This document shows, in pieces, positions 9,262-17,403 of a DNA stretch of 64,000 bases. The notes below the pieces were generated by a model that was not told the origin of the DNA, made no database searches, and saw only the letters and a program-made list of their open reading frames with translations. Position numbers and translations under genes: made by a program. The stretch is from Anaeromicrobium sediminis (lineage in GTDB: Bacteria > Bacillota > Clostridia > Peptostreptococcales > Thermotaleaceae): NCBI RefSeq assembly GCF_002270055.1, contig NZ_NIBG01000011.1:82907-146906 (forward strand), read 5' to 3'. Within the stretch, counting starts at the first letter, position 1; each line of letters begins with the position of its first letter.

Positions 9262-9272
9262 GGGGAGTATTT

Positions 9273-10307
9273 ATGAAAAAGATAAATGTTGGTGTAATTG
9301 GAGCTGGGAGCTGGGGAACTGCACTAGCCATATCTCTAGCTAAAAAGGGTCATAGAGTAAATCTATGGGCAAGAGAGGAAACTCTATTTAATAAAATTAA
9401 AAAAAGTAGAGAAAACATAAAGTACTTGCCTGGAGTGTTATTACCAGAAAATATTAAATTATATAATAATATAGATGATACTGTAAAGGATATGGATCTA
9501 ATATTAGTAGCAGTACCATCTCAGGCCGTTAGAAATGTATTGGAATTATGTAAAAAGAATATTAAAGAAGAAGCTGTAATAGTGAATGTGGCAAAGGGAT
9601 TAGAAAAGAACACCTTACTTAGAATATCTCAAGTGGTAGAGGAAATTCTTCCTAAGAATGAATATTGTGTTTTATCAGGGCCATCCCATGCAGAAGAAGT
9701 ATCTAGAGACATGCCAACTACATTGGTTGCTGCTGCCTATTCTAAAGAATGTGCTGAATTTGTACAAGATGTATTTATTACTCCAAAACTAAGAGTATAT
9801 ACTAACCCAGATGTGGTAGGTGTAGAACTAGGAGGAGCTCTTAAGAATGTAATTGCCTTAGGAGCAGGTATATCAGATGGTCTTGGATATGGAGATAATG
9901 CAAAAGCGGCACTGATGACTAGGGGAATAAGAGAAATTTCAAGATTAGGTCAAGTTATGGGAGCTAGCACAAACACTTTTGCAGGCCTTACTGGAATTGG
10001 AGATTTAATTGTAACTTGTACCAGTATGCATAGTAGGAATAGAAGATGTGGTATAAAGCTAGGCGAAGGGATGAAAGTGGATGAGGCTGTGGATTCTATA
10101 GGTATGGTAGTAGAAGGTATAACCACTACTAATGTGGCTTACAATTTATCTAAAAAGTATAATGTGGATATGCCTATAACAACAGAAATATATAGAATAT
10201 TAAATGAAGAAAGAGATGTAAAAGAAGCTGTAGTAGATTTAATGATGAGAAGTAAGACCCATGAAATTGAAGAAGTTGCAAATGATGTTCAGTGGAAAGA
10301 TAGCTAG
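9273..10307 (+). CDS. gpsA: Glycerol-3-phosphate dehydrogenase [NAD(P)+]
   Basis: Reduces dihydroxyacetone phosphate to sn-glycerol-3-phosphate, the backbone for phospholipid synthesis; cytoplasmic, 344 aa. The Rossmann motif GAGSWGTALA is at residues 8-17. The catalytic lysine lies in GGALKNVIALGAGISDGLGYG, followed by the MTRGIREI and TGIGDLIVTCTS signatures. The start is ATG with GGGGGAG upstream. It ends at a strong terminator and is the last gene of the DUF512-der-gpsA unit. G3P made here would feed the PlsX-linked acylation pathway whose plsX lies at about 49 kb. Confidence 0.97.
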   Translation: MKKINVGVIGAGSWGTALAISLAKKGHRVNLWAREETLFNKIKKSRENIKYLPGVLLPENIKLYNNIDDTVKDMDLILVAVPSQAVRNVLELCKKNIKEEAVIVNVAKGLEKNTLLRISQVVEEILPKNEYCVLSGPSHAEEVSRDMPTTLVAAAYSKECAEFVQDVFITPKLRVYTNPDVVGVELGGALKNVIALGAGISDGLGYGDNAKAALMTRGIREISRLGQVMGASTNTFAGLTGIGDLIVTCTSMHSRNRRCGIKLGEGMKVDEAVDSIGMVVEGITTTNVAYNLSKKYNVDMPITTEIYRILNEERDVKEAVVDLMMRSKTHEIEEVANDVQWKDS

Positions 10308-10326
10308 TTAATAGCTATCTTTTTTT
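10296..10326 (+). terminator. Terminator after gpsA
   Basis: Eleven-base stem AAAGATAGCTA / TAGCTATCTTT around GTTAA, then T's. The ascending arm includes the gpsA stop codon. Confidence 0.88.
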
Positions 10327-10377
10327 ATGTGAAAAAAATTCTTAAAACCCACTCTTAAAAGTAATAATAAATTTTTT

Positions 10378-10408
10378 TAGACATATATATATACTGTTAG
10401 TATGTCTA
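10378..10408. repeat. Inverted repeat upstream of spoIVA
   Basis: TAGACATA (10378-10385) and TATGTCTA (10401-10408) are exact inverted copies separated by 15 AT-rich bases. They lie 40-70 bp before the spoIVA start, where a mother-cell promoter is expected. It could be an operator; I could not place a convincing sigma-E promoter here. Confidence 0.4.
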
Positions 10409-10447
10409 ATTTATATAGGGAACAATTATAATGGGAGGGGGAAAATA

Positions 10448-11926
10448 ATGGAAAACTTTGATATATATAGAGACATTGCAGAAAGAACGCAAGGAGATAT
10501 ATATATAGGTGTGGTAGGTCCTGTAAGAACTGGAAAATCTACCTTTATAAAAAGATTTATGGACCTAATGGTTATACCTAATATTGAAAATGCCCATATG
10601 AGAGAGCGTGCCAAGGATGAGCTTCCTCAAAGTGGTGCAGGAAGAACTATAATGACTACTGAACCAAAATTCGTTCCTAATGAAGCTGTACAACTTAGCA
10701 TAGATGAAAATGCTAATGTTAAAGTTAGATTAGTTGATTGTGTTGGGTATTTAGTAGATGGTGCTATTGGTTATGAAGAAGAGGGAAAACCTAGAATGGT
10801 AAAAACTCCATGGTATGATAAGGAGATTCCTTTTGCAGAGGCAGCAGAAATAGGAACTAAAAAAGTTATAACAGACCATTCAACTATAGGTTTAGTAATA
10901 TTAACTGATGGAACTGTTACTGATATTGATAGAAATAAATATATACAGGCAGAAAATCGAGTAATGGAAGAATTAAAATCATTAAATAAACCATTTGTCA
11001 TTGTACTTAACTCTTTAAATCCACATGGTGAAATGGCACTAGAACTGAAGGAGCAGTTAGAGGAAAAATACAAAGTTCCAGTAGTAGTTGCAGACTGTGC
11101 TAAGATGGACATGGCACATATTAATGAGATTCTTAAAAACGTACTATTTGAGTTTCCTATTAGAGAGATTAATATATCACTTCCAGGATGGATGGATGGG
11201 TTAGATTCAGATCATTGGGTTAAAAAAGATATTATGAAGCTAGTGAGAGATTGGAGTAATGATGTTAGAAACATTAATGATATTAAGAATAACATGGATG
11301 GATTTAAAGATGTAGATATAATATCAGAAGCCCTACTTAATAATATACAATTAGGTAAAGGGGTTACAAATATAGATATGAAGGCAAAAGAGGGAATGTT
11401 CTATTCTGTTTTAGAAGAAATAACAGGACATAAAATAGATGGAGATCATGAACTTTTAGGATTAATAACAGAATTTTCTAGAGCTAAAAGGGAATTTGAT
11501 AGGGTAGAGACGGCTCTTAATGATGTACGTGAAACTGGTTATGGACTAGTACCTCCAAGCTTAAAGGAGTTAGAACTAGAAGAACCTGAAATATTCAAAC
11601 ATGGAAATAGATTTGGAGTTAAATTAAGAGCAAATGCACCATCACTTCATATTATTAGAGCTGATATTGCCACAGAAGTATCACCTATTGTAGGAACAGA
11701 GAAACAAAGTGAAGAATTAGTTAAGTATTTACTAGATGAATTTGAATCTGATCCTACTAAAATTTGGGAAACTAATATGTTTGGAAAATCATTACATGAT
11801 ATGGTAAAAGAACAATTACAACATAAACTATATACCATGCCTGATGATGCTAGAAGTAAAATGCAAAAGACTCTACAAAAAATTATTAATGATGGTAATA
11901 ATGGATTGATATGTATAATTCTTTAA
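10448..11926 (+). CDS. spoIVA: Stage IV sporulation protein A (spore coat ATPase)
   Basis: SpoIVA (492 aa) is the cytoskeletal ATPase that polymerises on the outer forespore membrane and forms the coat basement layer. The N-terminal P-loop domain has Walker A GPVRTGKST (residues 24-32), the FMDLMVIPNIENAHMRERA region, a SGAGRTIMTTEPKF switch and VDCVGYLVDGA. The middle and C-terminal domains are full length, and the C-terminus (DGNNGLICIIL) matches the family's membrane-targeting end. The start is ATG, preceded by GGGAGGGGG. It is transcribed alone, between the gpsA terminator and the tRNA-Pro gene. Expression is expected in the mother cell under sigma-E. Confidence 0.97.
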   Translation: MENFDIYRDIAERTQGDIYIGVVGPVRTGKSTFIKRFMDLMVIPNIENAHMRERAKDELPQSGAGRTIMTTEPKFVPNEAVQLSIDENANVKVRLVDCVGYLVDGAIGYEEEGKPRMVKTPWYDKEIPFAEAAEIGTKKVITDHSTIGLVILTDGTVTDIDRNKYIQAENRVMEELKSLNKPFVIVLNSLNPHGEMALELKEQLEEKYKVPVVVADCAKMDMAHINEILKNVLFEFPIREINISLPGWMDGLDSDHWVKKDIMKLVRDWSNDVRNINDIKNNMDGFKDVDIISEALLNNIQLGKGVTNIDMKAKEGMFYSVLEEITGHKIDGDHELLGLITEFSRAKREFDRVETALNDVRETGYGLVPPSLKELELEEPEIFKHGNRFGVKLRANAPSLHIIRADIATEVSPIVGTEKQSEELVKYLLDEFESDPTKIWETNMFGKSLHDMVKEQLQHKLYTMPDDARSKMQKTLQKIINDGNNGLICIIL

Positions 11927-11970
11927 AGATTGTAAAATAATAAATTTAATGTTATTATAGTTATATATTT

Positions 11971-12047
11971 CTGGGTGTAGCGCAGCTTGGTAGCGCGCTA
12001 GAATGGGGTTCTAGAGGCCCTGGGTTCAAATCCCAGCACTCAGACCA
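11971..12047 (+). tRNA. tRNA-Pro (anticodon GGG)
   Basis: A complete cloverleaf can be drawn. The acceptor stem is CTGGGTG / CACTCAG with one G-T pair, and the D stem is GCGC/GCGC. The anticodon stem CTAGA/TCTAG has the loop ATGGGGT, giving anticodon GGG, and the T stem CTGGG/CCCAG has loop TTCAAAT. The discriminator is A and CCA is encoded. It should read CCC and CCU proline codons. A hairpin terminator follows at once. Confidence 0.95.
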
Positions 12048-12053
12048 TGAAAA

Positions 12054-12087
12054 AGGCTACTTGTTTTTTAAGTAGCCTCATTTTTTT
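12054..12087 (+). terminator. Terminator of tRNA-Pro
   Basis: AGGCTACTT / AAGTAGCCT stem with an all-T loop, followed by CA and seven T's (12081-12087). These same seven T's form the left end of the next hairpin, in repeat copy A. Confidence 0.85.
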
Positions 12088-12249
12088 ACTTTATAGGAGA
12101 TTATATAAACTCCTATAAAGTAAAAAAATGAAAGGGGTGTGGGGGAAGAATTCCCCTGCCTCTTTAAAGGAGGGTATTCAGATTGCGTTAGCAGACGCCT
12201 ACGGGAACCATAGGGTTCCATAACGAATCATACGAAGTATGGTTTTTTT
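12081..12249 (+). repeat. Structured repeat element, copy A
   Basis: First of two copies of a hairpin-rich element (the other is at 48003-48167). In order: a perfect 19-bp stem (12081-12099 with 12110-12128) whose left arm starts with the tRNA terminator's T7 and right arm ends in A7; a GGGGAA-GAA-TTCCCC hairpin; a block identical to copy B (12152-12187, CCCCTGCC... through ...GATTGCG); an imperfect GATTGC hairpin; the identical GGGAACC ATA GGGTTCC hairpin; and CATAC-GAA-GTATG followed by T7. No open reading frame fits. It may be a small RNA, a processed 3' extension of the tRNA transcript, or a non-autonomous mobile element. Confidence 0.75.
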
Positions 12250-12315
12250 GTAGTTTATGAAGGAAAATCGTGCTCCTGTGCAGAAGTAATACTAGTGTGA
12301 GAGGAGGAATGAAAC

Positions 12316-13563
12316 ATTTCTAGGAAGCGTAAAAAAAATAATAAATTAAAATACTTTATATTTGCAATAATTATTTGTTATATTATTTTAAAAATATGGC
12401 CTTTGGTGTTTTATTCAAATGATACTGTTGTGGCTCAATATGGAAATCTACAAGTTATTGATCAGGTGGATGGATATATTCTAAGGGATGAAAAGATACT
12501 TAAGGCAAATTATGAGGGTGAAATCAAATATTTTGCGGAAGATGGACAAAAGGTTGAAAATGGGTATAAAGTATTAGAAATTCAAAAGGATAAAGTTGAA
12601 GATGAGACTCGCAAAAAGTTAGAAATTATAAATCAAAGAATAAATAACTTAGAAAATAAAAAATTTTTTAAGACTGATATAGATAAATTAAATAAGGAAA
12701 TAAATAATATAATAGAGGAGATACAAGAGAGTTCTAAAAATAATAATGTGGAAAAAATAGTAGACTTAAAAAAAGAACTTAAAATAAAATTAGATAAGAA
12801 GAACATAATAGCAGGAGATAAAAGTTTTTATAATAAAAATATTGATATGTTGAAAAAGGAACAAGAAGAGTTGAAGATTAAAATAGACAATGATATTCAA
12901 GTAATGAAAAGTCCCGTATCTGGATTGATAAGCTATTATATTGATGGTTTAGAAGATATATTTACTCTTAATAATATGGCAACAATAGATTTAGAAAAGG
13001 TAAAAGAGGCTAACTATGATGTAACAAATTTAAGAGAATCGAAAAATGCGATAATTAACCAGCCACTATATAAAGTTGTAAATAATACCACCTGGTATCT
13101 AGTTGCTGAAGTAGATAATAATAAAATTGACAAATATAAAGAAGGAAGAAGAATAAAGATAAAAATTTCTGATAGTCAAGTGGAAGGGAAGATATATAGA
13201 ATTATAAAAAATGAGGACAAGTTCATTGTCATATTTAAAATAAATCAATATATGGAGAATTTCCATAAAATTAGACAGACTAAAGCTGAAATATCTGTAA
13301 TTGATTATGAGGGATTAAAAATACCAAAGGACTCCTTAATAAAAAAGGATGGTCTTGTAGGTGTATATGTATTAGATGTAAATAGATATGCAGTATTTAA
13401 AGAGATAAGCATAGTAGGTTATGATGACGAGTTTGTAATAATAAAGAGTAATTTCTTTTATAAAAAAGTGAATGAAGAAATAAAGACAATAAAAACTGTA
13501 AAATTATATGATGAAGTTGTGAGAAATGGAGATAGAATAAGAGAAGGGCAAATTATATACTAA
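12316..13563 (+). CDS. HlyD-like membrane-anchored protein (probable non-ATG start)
   Basis: HlyD/RND-adaptor-like protein of the type often found just upstream of yggS in Clostridia; function unknown. The first ordinary start codon in frame is TTG 12403, but the frame continues upstream to 12313 and encodes a basic stretch plus a clear membrane anchor (YFIFAIIICYIILKIWPLVF). The strong AGGAGG at 12302-12307 is 8 bases from an ATT codon at 12316, while the ATG at 12309 is out of frame and meets a stop after four codons. Either ATT is used, or one A is extra near 12312. Then come a lipoyl-like segment (GEIKYFAEDGQKVENGYKVL), a coiled coil (about residues 95-185) and a C-terminal barrel region. 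Length is 415 aa from ATT. Confidence 0.72.
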   Translation: MSRKRKKNNKLKYFIFAIIICYIILKIWPLVFYSNDTVVAQYGNLQVIDQVDGYILRDEKILKANYEGEIKYFAEDGQKVENGYKVLEIQKDKVEDETRKKLEIINQRINNLENKKFFKTDIDKLNKEINNIIEEIQESSKNNNVEKIVDLKKELKIKLDKKNIIAGDKSFYNKNIDMLKKEQEELKIKIDNDIQVMKSPVSGLISYYIDGLEDIFTLNNMATIDLEKVKEANYDVTNLRESKNAIINQPLYKVVNNTTWYLVAEVDNNKIDKYKEGRRIKIKISDSQVEGKIYRIIKNEDKFIVIFKINQYMENFHKIRQTKAEISVIDYEGLKIPKDSLIKKDGLVGVYVLDVNRYAVFKEISIVGYDDEFVIIKSNFFYKKVNEEIKTIKTVKLYDEVVRNGDRIREGQIIY

Positions 13564-13583
13564 TTATTTGAAGGAGGATACGC

Positions 13584-14276
13584 ATGAGTATAAAAGAAAA
13601 TATAGACCATGTTAGAAGCGAAATTGATGAAATTTGTAAGAAGGTAGATAGAGATTCGAATGAAGTGACTTTGATTGCAGTAACAAAAACTATTGACACG
13701 GCCAGAATTGGACAAGCTTTAAATGAAAATATTAAGGATGTTGGAGAAAACAAAGTTCAAGAAATTATGAATAAGTATGAAGAGATTAAAGATGCTAAAA
13801 TACATATGATAGGTCACCTACAGACAAACAAAGTTAAATATATAATTGATAAGGTCTCATTAATTCATTCTCTAGACAGGGTGAGTTTGGCAAAAGAAAT
13901 TAATAAGAGGGCTAAACAACATAATATAATCATGGATACATTAGTACAGGTTAATGTGGCTAATGAGGAAACAAAATTTGGGTTAAAGGTAGAAGCGGTT
14001 GAAAGTTTTTTAGAAGAAATAAAACATATGGAAAATATAAGGGTAGTAGGACTTATGACTATAGCCCCATATGAAGAAGATTCAGAAAATGTAAGAATAT
14101 ATTTTAAGGGATTAAAAAAGATATTTGAAGAACTTAAAGGAAAAGATTATTCAAATGTGAATATGAAATATTTGTCTATGGGAATGACAAATGATTATAA
14201 AGTAGCAATAGAAGAAGGTGCTAACTTTATAAGGATAGGAACTGGAATTTTTGGACTAAGAAATTATGATAAATAA
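13584..14276 (+). CDS. YggS family pyridoxal phosphate homeostasis protein (YlmE)
   Basis: PLP-binding protein, 230 aa, with an alanine-racemase-like TIM barrel lacking the second racemase domain; it keeps vitamin B6 and amino acid pools balanced. The PLP lysine lies in TLIAVTKT near the N-terminus. Further family signatures are HMIGHLQTNKVKYI, VNVANEETKFGL, LMTIAP, LSMGMTNDYKVAIEEGANFIRIGTGIFG. The start is ATG with AAGGAGG at the usual distance. It begins the conserved ylmE-sepF-yggT-ylmH-divIVA division cluster and follows the HlyD-like gene by 20 bp. Confidence 0.95.
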   Translation: MSIKENIDHVRSEIDEICKKVDRDSNEVTLIAVTKTIDTARIGQALNENIKDVGENKVQEIMNKYEEIKDAKIHMIGHLQTNKVKYIIDKVSLIHSLDRVSLAKEINKRAKQHNIIMDTLVQVNVANEETKFGLKVEAVESFLEEIKHMENIRVVGLMTIAPYEEDSENVRIYFKGLKKIFEELKGKDYSNVNMKYLSMGMTNDYKVAIEEGANFIRIGTGIFGLRNYDK

Positions 14277-14287
14277 GGAGGACGAAA

Positions 14288-14722
14288 ATGGGTGGTAAGT
14301 TTGTAGATAAGGTGAAATACTTCATGGGATTAGATGATTATGATGAGGATGAGGAAATTATGGATACACCTGTAGAAGTGGAAGAAGAGGTAAAAACTAT
14401 AAACAATGCTAAGAAAGTGCTTAATATACATACTAACTCTCAAATGAAAGTTATGGTATGTGAACCGGTTGAATTTGAGGAATGCCCTAAAATAGTTGAT
14501 AATTTAAAAAATAGAAAACCTGTAATAATAAACTTAGAAAAATTAGATAATGATTTGGCAAAAAAAATATTTGATTTTTTAAATGGTGCCGTATATGCAG
14601 TTGATGGCAATATTCAAAAAATTTCTAAGGGGATTTTTATATTAGCTCCTAACAATGTGGATATAGGTGGAAATATAAGTGAAGAATTTAAAAATAAAGG
14701 TATTTTCCCATGGCAAAAATAA
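14288..14722 (+). CDS. sepF: Cell division protein SepF
   Basis: SepF (144 aa) bundles FtsZ filaments and tethers them to the membrane. The N-terminal 15 residues (GGKFVDKVKYFMGL) form the amphipathic membrane-binding helix, followed by an acidic linker. The conserved C-terminal domain has KPVIINLEKLDNDLAKKIFDFLNGAVYAVDG. It lies 11 bp after ylmE in the standard order and acts at the division septum with FtsZ. Confidence 0.95.
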   Translation: MGGKFVDKVKYFMGLDDYDEDEEIMDTPVEVEEEVKTINNAKKVLNIHTNSQMKVMVCEPVEFEECPKIVDNLKNRKPVIINLEKLDNDLAKKIFDFLNGAVYAVDGNIQKISKGIFILAPNNVDIGGNISEEFKNKGIFPWQK

Positions 14723-14740
14723 TAATTTGGTGGTGAAAGA

Positions 14741-15004
14741 ATGTACATATTAAAAGTATCAATTAATTATTTTTTTAGAGTAATAGAATATTTAGTTATT
14801 GCAAGGATACTATTATCTTGGATAAGTAATAATCCCTATGGAGGTGTGCATAGGTTTCTGCATCAAGTGACAGAGCCCATATTGGCGCCATTTAGAGAGT
14901 TATCCTATAGAATAGGCATAGGAGGAGGTATGATAGACTTATCACCTATCTTTGCCATATTCTTTCTACAATTAGTAAATGGATTAATAAATAGCATATT
15001 ATAG
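14741..15004 (+). CDS. YggT family membrane protein
   Basis: Small integral membrane protein, 87 aa, with two predicted transmembrane segments (about 5-24 and 66-86). The YggT signature ILLSWI...YGGVHRFLHQVTEPILAPFRELSYRIG connects them. The biochemical function is unsettled; the conserved place between sepF and ylmH suggests a role around division or envelope organisation. The start is ATG with GGTGG upstream. Confidence 0.92.
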   Translation: MYILKVSINYFFRVIEYLVIARILLSWISNNPYGGVHRFLHQVTEPILAPFRELSYRIGIGGGMIDLSPIFAIFFLQLVNGLINSIL

Positions 15005-15017
15005 AAAGTGTGATAAC

Positions 15018-15806
15018 TTGATAAATAGAGATAGATTTTTAACTCATATAAGAGATTCAGAAGACAGACAAACAATGACTAAAATATTAAATAAAGCACA
15101 AAAGAGTTTGAAAAATTATATAGTATGTGGAACTGAATTCTATAGTCCATATGAGATAAATATGGCCATACCTATAATTGAACAAATTCATGATTTGAAT
15201 TACTTTATATATGGAGCATATGAAAATGCAGAGAGAAAAATTATTATTTTTTATCCATCCATATTTGAACTTACAAAGGAAGATTATCCTATAGGAATAA
15301 TAAAAGTAGAGGGTAATTTTAACAAAAGTACCTTAAGCCATAGGGATTTTTTAGGAGCTATATTAGGTCTTGGCTTAAAAAGAGGAAAAATTGGAGATAT
15401 TTTAATCAATGAAAATGAAGCCTTAATAATTGGATATAAAGAAATTAATGAGTTTATAAGGTTGAATTTAACAAAGATAGGAAGAAATAATATATCCATA
15501 GAACATGTGGACTTGGATTATAAAATAGAAAAAGAAGATAAATATAAAATGGTCACTTCAACTGTGGCTTCTTTAAGATTGGATAGTGTAGTGGCTACAG
15601 GATTTTCCATATCTAGAAGCATAGCTACTAAATTAATTAAAGGTGATAAGGTGAAGGTGAATTGGAAACTACAACCTCAGCCTTCAACACTAGTTTCTTC
15701 TGGAGATGTGATTTCTGTAAGAGGAAAAGGAAGAATTGAAGTTTTCCATGTTGGTGGAAAAACTAAAAAAGATAGATATAAAGTCCAAATTAAGAGAATG
15801 CTTTAG
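15018..15806 (+). CDS. S4-domain RNA-binding protein YlmH (RqcP-like)
   Basis: YlmH/RqcP-type protein, 262 aa. An N-terminal region of about 175 residues is followed by a C-terminal S4 RNA-binding domain (VASLRLDSVVATGFSISRSIATKLIKGDKVKVNW). Members bind 50S ribosomes; in B. subtilis YlmH can act with the rescue factor RqcH, which is encoded at 20025-21806 here. The start is TTG at 15018, since no in-frame ATG or GTG precedes the conserved beginning and the ribosome binding site is weak. It lies 13 bp after yggT in the division cluster. Confidence 0.9.
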   Translation: MINRDRFLTHIRDSEDRQTMTKILNKAQKSLKNYIVCGTEFYSPYEINMAIPIIEQIHDLNYFIYGAYENAERKIIIFYPSIFELTKEDYPIGIIKVEGNFNKSTLSHRDFLGAILGLGLKRGKIGDILINENEALIIGYKEINEFIRLNLTKIGRNNISIEHVDLDYKIEKEDKYKMVTSTVASLRLDSVVATGFSISRSIATKLIKGDKVKVNWKLQPQPSTLVSSGDVISVRGKGRIEVFHVGGKTKKDRYKVQIKRML

Positions 15807-15818
15807 GGAGAGGATTTA

Positions 15819-16268
15819 ATGATAACACCACTAGATATACAAAATAAAGAATTTAAAAAGTCTATGAGGGGATATAAAGAAAGTGAAGTAGATGAGTTTT
15901 TAGATGAAATCATTAATGATTATGAAAAACTATATAAGGATAATAAAGAATTAAATGATAAAATTGAAATGGTGCAAGAACAAATTAAAAAGTATGAAAC
16001 TATAGAGAAAACTCTAAGGGATACATTAGTAGTAGCCCAAAGTACTGCAGAGGATGTTGGATCTAATGCAAGAAAACAAGCAGAGATTATAATACAAGAG
16101 GCGGAAGCTAAAGCTAAGAACATAATAGGTGAGGCTAATAATGAAGTTTTAAATATAAACAAGGAATATGAGCAAGCAAAACAACAACTAAATATATTTA
16201 AAACTAGATTTAAAACTTTACTAGAATCCCAACTAGAGACTATGGAAAAAATTACTGAAGAAATATAA
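15819..16268 (+). CDS. divIVA: Cell division initiation protein DivIVA
   Basis: DivIVA-family coiled-coil protein, 149 aa, that recognises curved membrane at poles and septa. The N-terminal lipid-binding motif is [32 protein letters not shown] long heptad-repeat coiled coil follows to the end. It is short compared with B. subtilis DivIVA because the C-terminal tail ends early. The last gene of the division cluster; mtnN follows 13 bp later. Confidence 0.94.
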   Translation: MITPLDIQNKEFKKSMRGYKESEVDEFLDEIINDYEKLYKDNKELNDKIEMVQEQIKKYETIEKTLRDTLVVAQSTAEDVGSNARKQAEIIIQEAEAKAKNIIGEANNEVLNINKEYEQAKQQLNIFKTRFKTLLESQLETMEKITEEI

Positions 16269-16281
16269 TAGGAGGCATAAT

Positions 16282-16977
16282 ATGAAAAAGTTTGGAATTA
16301 TAGGAGCAATGGATGAAGAAACGATTATAATTAAGGAAAAAATGGAAGTGAAAAATAGTACTGAAATGGCAGGTATGACATTCCATGAAGGTATATTTTG
16401 TAATAAAGATGTGGTTTTAGTAAGATGCGGTATAGGAAAGGTTAATGCAGCCATTTGTACTCAAATATTAATTAGTAACTTCAAAGTAGATACTATAATA
16501 AATACAGGTGTAGCAGGGGCCGTAGACTCTGAACTTAATATTGGAGATGTGGTAATATCTAAGGATGTATTAGAACATGACTTTGATGTTACTAACTTTG
16601 GTGGATATAAGTTAGGACAAATTCCTAGAATGGATACATGGATATTTGGAGCTGATGAAAAACTTATAGAAGCAGCTACTAAGGCTAGAAATGACATGGA
16701 ATATAAAACAAAAGTAGGAAGGGTTTTATCAGGAGATGTATTTGTGGCATGTAAAGATAAAAAGGCATTTTTATGGAATGAATTTGGAGGCCTTTGTACA
16801 GAAATGGAAGGTGCTTCAATAGGACATACATGCCATGTAAATAAGGTGCCATTTTTAGTAATAAGATCAATTTCAGATAAGGCAAATGGTGAAGCTACAG
16901 ATAATTTTGGGGAATTTGTAAACAACGCAGCTAAAAATTCCATGAAAATGTTAGAAGGAATATTAAACTCATTATAG
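16282..16977 (+). CDS. mtnN: 5'-methylthioadenosine/S-adenosylhomocysteine nucleosidase
   Basis: Hydrolyses MTA and SAH to adenine plus the thioribose/homocysteine sugar, removing by-products of SAM reactions and polyamine synthesis; 231 aa, cytosolic. The family features are IGAMDEET at the start (catalytic Glu), RCGIGKVNAA, NTGVAGA, FVACKDKK, CTEMEGASIGH (substrate Glu) and ISDKANG (catalytic Asp). The start is ATG with AGGAGG upstream. It lies 13 bp after divIVA and ends at a hairpin. The window encodes many SAM-dependent enzymes whose by-products it could handle. Confidence 0.96.
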   Translation: MKKFGIIGAMDEETIIIKEKMEVKNSTEMAGMTFHEGIFCNKDVVLVRCGIGKVNAAICTQILISNFKVDTIINTGVAGAVDSELNIGDVVISKDVLEHDFDVTNFGGYKLGQIPRMDTWIFGADEKLIEAATKARNDMEYKTKVGRVLSGDVFVACKDKKAFLWNEFGGLCTEMEGASIGHTCHVNKVPFLVIRSISDKANGEATDNFGEFVNNAAKNSMKMLEGILNSL

Positions 16978-16983
16978 AAATAG

Positions 16984-17011
16984 AAAGAGTATGGCAAATG
17001 CCATGCTCTTT
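16984..17011 (+). terminator. Terminator after mtnN
   Basis: Twelve-base stem AAAGAGTATGGC / GCCATGCTCTTT (one T-G pair) with loop AAAT, followed by a moderately T-rich stretch. Confidence 0.75.
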
Positions 17012-17114
17012 ATTTAGTTTTTATGAAAATATGAGCAGTGTCTTTAAGAATTATAATTATAAAAATGATCTAAATGGAAATAATAAAATAGTAGAATATG
17101 TTAGGAGAACTTTT

Positions 17115-17393
17115 ATGAAAGATGAACTTTTGGCCGAAATTAATGAAAAGGTCTCAAAGCTATCCAATGATATGGAAAAAGCAAAAATTGCAGAATATGT
17201 AGAGTTGATGGAAAATCCCAAAAGAATTTTATACTTAAACTTTATGATTGGATTAGCAAGGGGTCTTGGAACAGCCATAGGGTTAACAGTTTTAGCAGCT
17301 CTGACACTCTATATCTTGTATCAATTTGTGGATTTGCCATTAATAGGAAGCTACATAGCTAAATTAATAGAAATAATAGAAAACTATAAATAA
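17115..17393 (+). CDS. DUF5665 family small membrane protein
   Basis: Small protein of 92 aa. An amphipathic N-terminal half (MKDELLAEINEKVSKLSND...) is followed by ENPKRILYLNFMIGLARGLGTAIGLTVLAALTLYIL, one long or two short membrane segments. This is the DUF5665 pattern found in spore-forming Firmicutes; function unknown. The frame is open for 39 more codons upstream, but that part runs into the mtnN terminator and lacks a ribosome binding site. ATG 17115 has AGGAG at the right distance, so it is chosen. The yteA-like gene follows 10 bp later. Confidence 0.78.
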   Translation: MKDELLAEINEKVSKLSNDMEKAKIAEYVELMENPKRILYLNFMIGLARGLGTAIGLTVLAALTLYILYQFVDLPLIGSYIAKLIEIIENYK

Positions 17394-17403
17394 GGAGCTA
17401 AAA

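Noticed and set aside
9140..9343. + strand ORF overlapping der and gpsA
   Set aside because: Overlaps two clear genes in another frame and has no recognisable domain.
12165..12175. TTTAAAGGAGGG in the repeat element as a real ribosome binding site
   Set aside because: No start codon with an open frame follows at a useful distance in either copy.
16998..17114. N-terminal extension of the DUF5665 protein
   Set aside because: The upstream in-frame part begins inside the mtnN terminator and lacks a ribosome binding site, whereas ATG 17115 has a good one.
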